Shown here piece by piece: positions 60,724 through 64,000 of a stretch of 64,000 bases of DNA. Within the stretch, counting starts at the first letter, position 1; each line of letters starts with the position of its first letter. Source of the DNA: JAICMB01 sp963838885 (lineage in GTDB: Bacteria; Acidobacteriota; Terriglobia; Bryobacterales; Bryobacteraceae); assembly GCA_963838885.1 (NCBI GenBank), contig CAWITB010000004.1:147819-211818 (forward strand), given 5' to 3'. The notes beneath the pieces are model-generated. The model was given only the letters and a program-made list of their open reading frames with translations. It made no database searches and was not told where the DNA came from. A program made the position numbers and the translations under genes.

Positions 60724-61902
60724 TTAGTTCAGCCTTTCGAAAATGCCTGCAGCGCCCTGGCCGCCGCCGACGCACATCGTCACCATCCCGTATTGTAGAT
60801 CCCGGCGCTCCATCTCGCGCAGAATGGTCGCGGTCAGCTTCGCGCCGGTGCAGCCCAGCGGGTGCCCCAAAGCTACGGCGCCGCCATTGGGATTCACTTT
60901 GGCGAGGTCCAGCCCGGCCTCGCGAATCACCGCCAGCGCCTGCACCGCAAAAGCCTCGTTCAGCTCGATCACCCCGATATTTTCAAGCGCCACGCCGCCC
61001 AGCTTCAGCGCTTTCGGTATTGCGACCACCGGCCCGATCCCCATGATCTCTGGAGGAACGCCGGCCACGGCGAAGCTGACGAAACGCGCCTTGGGCTTAA
61101 GGCCGAGCTGCTTCGCCTTGGCATCCGACATGACCAGCGCCGCCGCCGCCCCGTCGCTGGTTTGAGAAGAGTTGCCGGCCGTGACCGTGCCGTTTACCTT
61201 GAAAACCGGCTTGAGCTTGGCCAGCGCTTCGAGCGATGTATCGGCGCGCGGACCCTCGTCTTTTTTGAAGATGTACTTCTGAACGTGCGGCGTGGAACCA
61301 TTGGGGGTCGAAATGGCGACCTCGAGTGGAACGATCTCGTCGTCGAACCGGCCCTCGGCCTGCGCTTTGAGGGCATTTTGATGGCTGCGCAGAGAGAACT
61401 CGTCGGCCTGCTCGCGCGAGATGCCGTAGCGCTCCTGAACCTGCTCGGCGGTCGCGCCCATACCCATATAAATTTCCGGTTTGTTATCGACGAACCAGGG
61501 ATTGGGAGCGAATTTATTGCCCGACATTGGGATCATGGTCATCGATTCGCTGCCGCCGGCGATCAGAATTTCGGCGCTGCCGGCGCGAATGCGGTCGGCC
61601 GCCATCGCGATCGCCTGCAGACCGGAAGAGCAGAAGCGATTTATGGTCACGCCGGGAACCGAGTGCGGGAGACCGGCGCGCAGCGCGGCGATCCGCGCCA
61701 TGTTCATTCCCTGCTCGCCTTCGGGCATCGCGCAGCCGAGAATCACGTCCTCAATGTCCCCCGAAGCGATTTGCGGGTAGCGCTCCAGCAGAGCGCGAAC
61801 TACGGCCGCCCCCATGTCGTCGGGACGAACCGTGCGAAGCGAGCCGCGACCGGATTTCCCGACGGCGGTTCGTAGACAATCTACAATTACAGCTTGGGGC
61901 AT
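60724..61902 (-). CDS. Acetyl-CoA acyltransferase (thiolase)
   Basis: 392 aa, ATG start four bases after the HCDH/ECH stop. VTINRFCSSGLQAIAMAAD holds the acyl-accepting Cys. NPNGGAVALGHPLGCTGAKL holds the catalytic His, and MCVGGGQGAAGIFE the second Cys. The length is usual for FadA/FadI-type thiolases. It completes the beta-oxidation cycle by releasing acetyl-CoA. Confidence 0.95.
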   Translation of the reverse strand: MPQAVIVDCLRTAVGKSGRGSLRTVRPDDMGAAVVRALLERYPQIASGDIEDVILGCAMPEGEQGMNMARIAALRAGLPHSVPGVTINRFCSSGLQAIAMAADRIRAGSAEILIAGGSESMTMIPMSGNKFAPNPWFVDNKPEIYMGMGATAEQVQERYGISREQADEFSLRSHQNALKAQAEGRFDDEIVPLEVAISTPNGSTPHVQKYIFKKDEGPRADTSLEALAKLKPVFKVNGTVTAGNSSQTSDGAAAALVMSDAKAKQLGLKPKARFVSFAVAGVPPEIMGIGPVVAIPKALKLGGVALENIGVIELNEAFAVQALAVIREAGLDLAKVNPNGGAVALGHPLGCTGAKLTATILREMERRDLQYGMVTMCVGGGQGAAGIFERLN

Positions 61903-61906
61903 AGTT

Positions 61907-64000
61907 TTAATTCCTGAGGGGTTTTCCTGTTTTCAACATGAACTGCATGCGTTCCTGCGTCTTCGGGTTGCCGCACAGACTGAGGAAGGCCTCGCGCTCG
62001 AGGTCCAGCAGATATTGTTCACTCACCGTCGGCTCGCCCGTGAGATGGCCGCCCGTCAACGCCTTGGCGAGTTTTTCGCCCACCACCACGTCGTAATCCG
62101 AGATGTAGCCGGCCTGCCGCATCGACCACAAACCCAACTTCAGCAGCGCATAGCCGTTCTCCCCCGATAATTTGATGTCGTTGCGGGGCGCCGGGGGCGC
62201 ATAATTCGGAGCCAGCGATAGCGCCAGCGCCTTGGCATCCCCGATCAGCCGCTCCGGATTCATGGAAATAGGCGCGGCCTTGTCGAGAAGACCCAACTTC
62301 TTGGCATCTTCCGCGCTGGTCGAGACTTTGGCATAGCCGATGAGTTCGAAAACCCGACGCGGATCTTTTAAACGCAGCAACAGCTCCTTGCAGCCGCCGC
62401 CGCCGGGGATGAGCCCGACGCCAACCTCCACCAAGCCCATGTACAGTTCGGCTGAAGCCTGCGCTCGCGCCGTATGCAGCACGATCTCGCAGCCCCCGCC
62501 GAGCGTTCTCGAAAATGGCGCGGAAACGACCGGCTTCGCCGCATACTTGAGCGCCATGTTGACCTGCTGGAAGCGGTGAATGGCCGCGTTCAGCTCCTCC
62601 CACTCGCCTTCCTGCGCGCCCAGCAACACCATCATGAGATTCGCGCCGACGCTGAAGTTCTCGCCTTCGTTGCGCGATTACCAGGGCATCGAAGTTCTTG
62701 TCGAGCTCGTCGAGGCCGGCATAAAGCATCGCGAAGGTGTCCTCGCCGATGGAGTTCATCTTGCTGTGAAACTCGACGCATAACGCGCCATCGCCGAGGT
62801 CCACCAGCGAGGCGCCGGGATTGTGCTTCACCGTGCCGCGCGCCCGTTTTAGGTCCGGCAGAACAAGGATGCCCGGGCGTTCTTCGATCGGCTCGTAAGC
62901 GTCCTTCAGAAAATCAAAGTAGAGATTTTTCGGCTTGCCGTTCTCGGCGGTATAGCGGTACAGAGAGGTGGCCCCGGCCTTCTGCATTTTCCGCACATTG
63001 GCCGGCAGCTCGCGCCCTTCCTTTTCTAGCCGGTTGACGACGTTCTGAAACCCCAGCGCGTCCCACAGCTCGAATGGCCCAAGCTTGTTGGCATAACCCC
63101 AGCGCATGGCGCGATCGATCTCGACGATGCGGTCGGAGATTTCGGGGACCATGCTCGCGGAGTATATGAAAAGATCGCTAAAAACGTTCCAGAGAAAGGT
63201 TCCGGCGCGATCTTGGGAGTTGACCAGCATGCGCAGGCGCTCCGGCAGATCCTCGATGGCGCGCGCCGCCTCTGTACTCGGAAACTTGACCTTATTCGCA
63301 GGATGATATTCGAGGGTCTTCCAGTCGATGGCGTGAATCACGCGATCCTCGCCCTTACCAACGCGTTTATAAAATCCCTGGCCGGTTTTCTCGCCGAGCC
63401 AGCCGCGCTCCAGCAATTTCTTCTGAAACTCCGTGGGCAAAAAACGATCGCGCCAGGGATCGTGCGGCACGGCCTTGTACAGATTGGAGCCGACAAAGGC
63501 CCAAACATCCAGGCCCACGATATCGAGCAGCCGGAAACTCGCGCTGTTTGGAAGCCCAATTAACGGGCCGGTGAGAGCGTCAACCTCTTCGACCGTGTAA
63601 TCGCCTGCGATCGTATATTTCGCGACCGTGCCGCCGAAGAAGCTTCCGATGCGATTCGCGATGAAGTTCGGCGTGTCCTTGCAGGGAACCACGCCCTTGC
63701 CAAGCCGGCGATCGGCGAAGTCCTGGACGAACGCGAGGACTTCCGCGGAGGTATCCGCGCCCGGAATCATCTCCATCAGGTGTAGATAGCGCGGTGGATT
63801 GAAAAAGTGCGTCCCGAGAAAGCCGCGGCGGAAGGAGGGCGAGAAACCTTCGGAGATTTCGGCCAGCGGAATACCGCTGGTATTCGTCGAGAGGATCGCG
63901 TCAGGCTTGCGGGCCTTGTCCACGCGGCCCCACAAGTCGCGCTTGATCCCTAGATTCTCGGTGACGGCTTCGATGATCCAGTCGCAGGAATCGATCTCGC
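61907..64000 (-). CDS. 3-hydroxyacyl-CoA dehydrogenase/enoyl-CoA hydratase (FadN-like), partial
   Basis: The gene enters from the right edge with DSCDWIIEAVTENLGIKRDL; its N-terminus is outside. HCDH marks are ILSTNTSGIPLAEI, GTHFFNPPRYLHLMEMIPG and FIANRIGSFFGG. An enoyl-CoA hydratase-like part follows (FHSKMNSIGEDTFAML; TLGGGCEIVLHTARAQASAE; YMGLVEVGVGLIPGGGG). A +1 shift near 62677 turns VIANEGENFSVGANLMMVLL into AQRRREL; deleting one base repairs it. The order HCDH then ECH matches the Bacillus FadN type, a partner of the thiolase and acyl-CoA dehydrogenase downstream. Confidence 0.9.

Noticed and set aside
60862..61875. A 337-aa plus-strand frame.
   Set aside because: It is antisense to the thiolase, which is complete and motif-rich.

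Overview
The window reads as a chromosomal segment of a GC-rich, Gram-negative soil-type bacterium, most probably an Acidobacteriota (Solibacter/Bryobacter-like). The basis is family content, not a database search: a relic of the carboxypeptidase-like TonB receptor type, a PEP-CTERM protein, an M13 peptidase, an FHA-GAF-SpoIIE phosphatase, an ABC/GldG/DUF4340 operon, a DUF3300 protein, an Mla system with an HpnK-like deacetylase, and many GTG/TTG starts.

Layout. 1-4.1 kb: end of a GH127-like glycosidase, a signalling phosphatase, then decayed DNA ending in a TonB-receptor pseudogene. 4.2-11.1 kb: membrane and small secreted proteins, FabH, proline dehydrogenase and a SprT-like protein. 11.2-15.3 kb: a regulator locus with two matching palindromes, ubiX-pheA and an old-yellow-enzyme reductase. 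15.4-16.4 kb: Fic pseudogene. 16.4-20.9 kb: minus-strand ABC export/GldG operon. 21-24.8 kb: FabI, heme sensor, Ser/Thr kinase, Rpn-type nuclease. 24.9-28.3 kb: mlaEFD plus HpnK-like deacetylase. 28.4-30.1 kb: P1 peptidase (frameshifted) and a methyltransferase. 30.1-35.4 kb: one tight minus-strand operon, PIN-TRAM / ispD / ispF / deacetylase / SDR / P450. 35.6-40.6 kb: RRM protein, class V aminotransferase, DUF3300 protein, topoisomerase IB, dienelactone hydrolase. 40.8-42.9 kb: a decayed RHS-type protein with a lysozyme-like C-terminus followed by an intact immunity-like gene. 43.1-51.1 kb: glgB, a HicBA module beside a decayed copy of the neighbouring oxidoreductase, that oxidoreductase, an SDR and an M13 peptidase. 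51.2-54.1 kb: PEP-CTERM gene and a relic integrative element between 49-bp direct repeats at tRNA-Val(TAC). 54.1-58.9 kb: FAH-family enzyme, desaturase, M23 peptidase, L,D-transpeptidase, Lys-rich protein. 58.9-64 kb: fatty-acid beta-oxidation operon running off the right edge.

Two layers of gene damage are visible. Accessory loci (TonB receptor, Fic, RHS, integrase, oxidoreductase copy) are truly decayed, with several shifts, stops and deletions. Otherwise perfect metabolic genes instead carry one or two lesions, each repaired by removing a single base. That uniform +1 pattern looks more like sequencing or assembly insertions than biology and should be checked before calling these genes dead.

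Best candidates for something undescribed: the RHS/lysozyme-like toxin with its adjacent immunity-like gene, the regulator with paired GTTCTG-N4-CAGAAC sites, and the Mla operon translationally coupled to an HpnK-like deacetylase.
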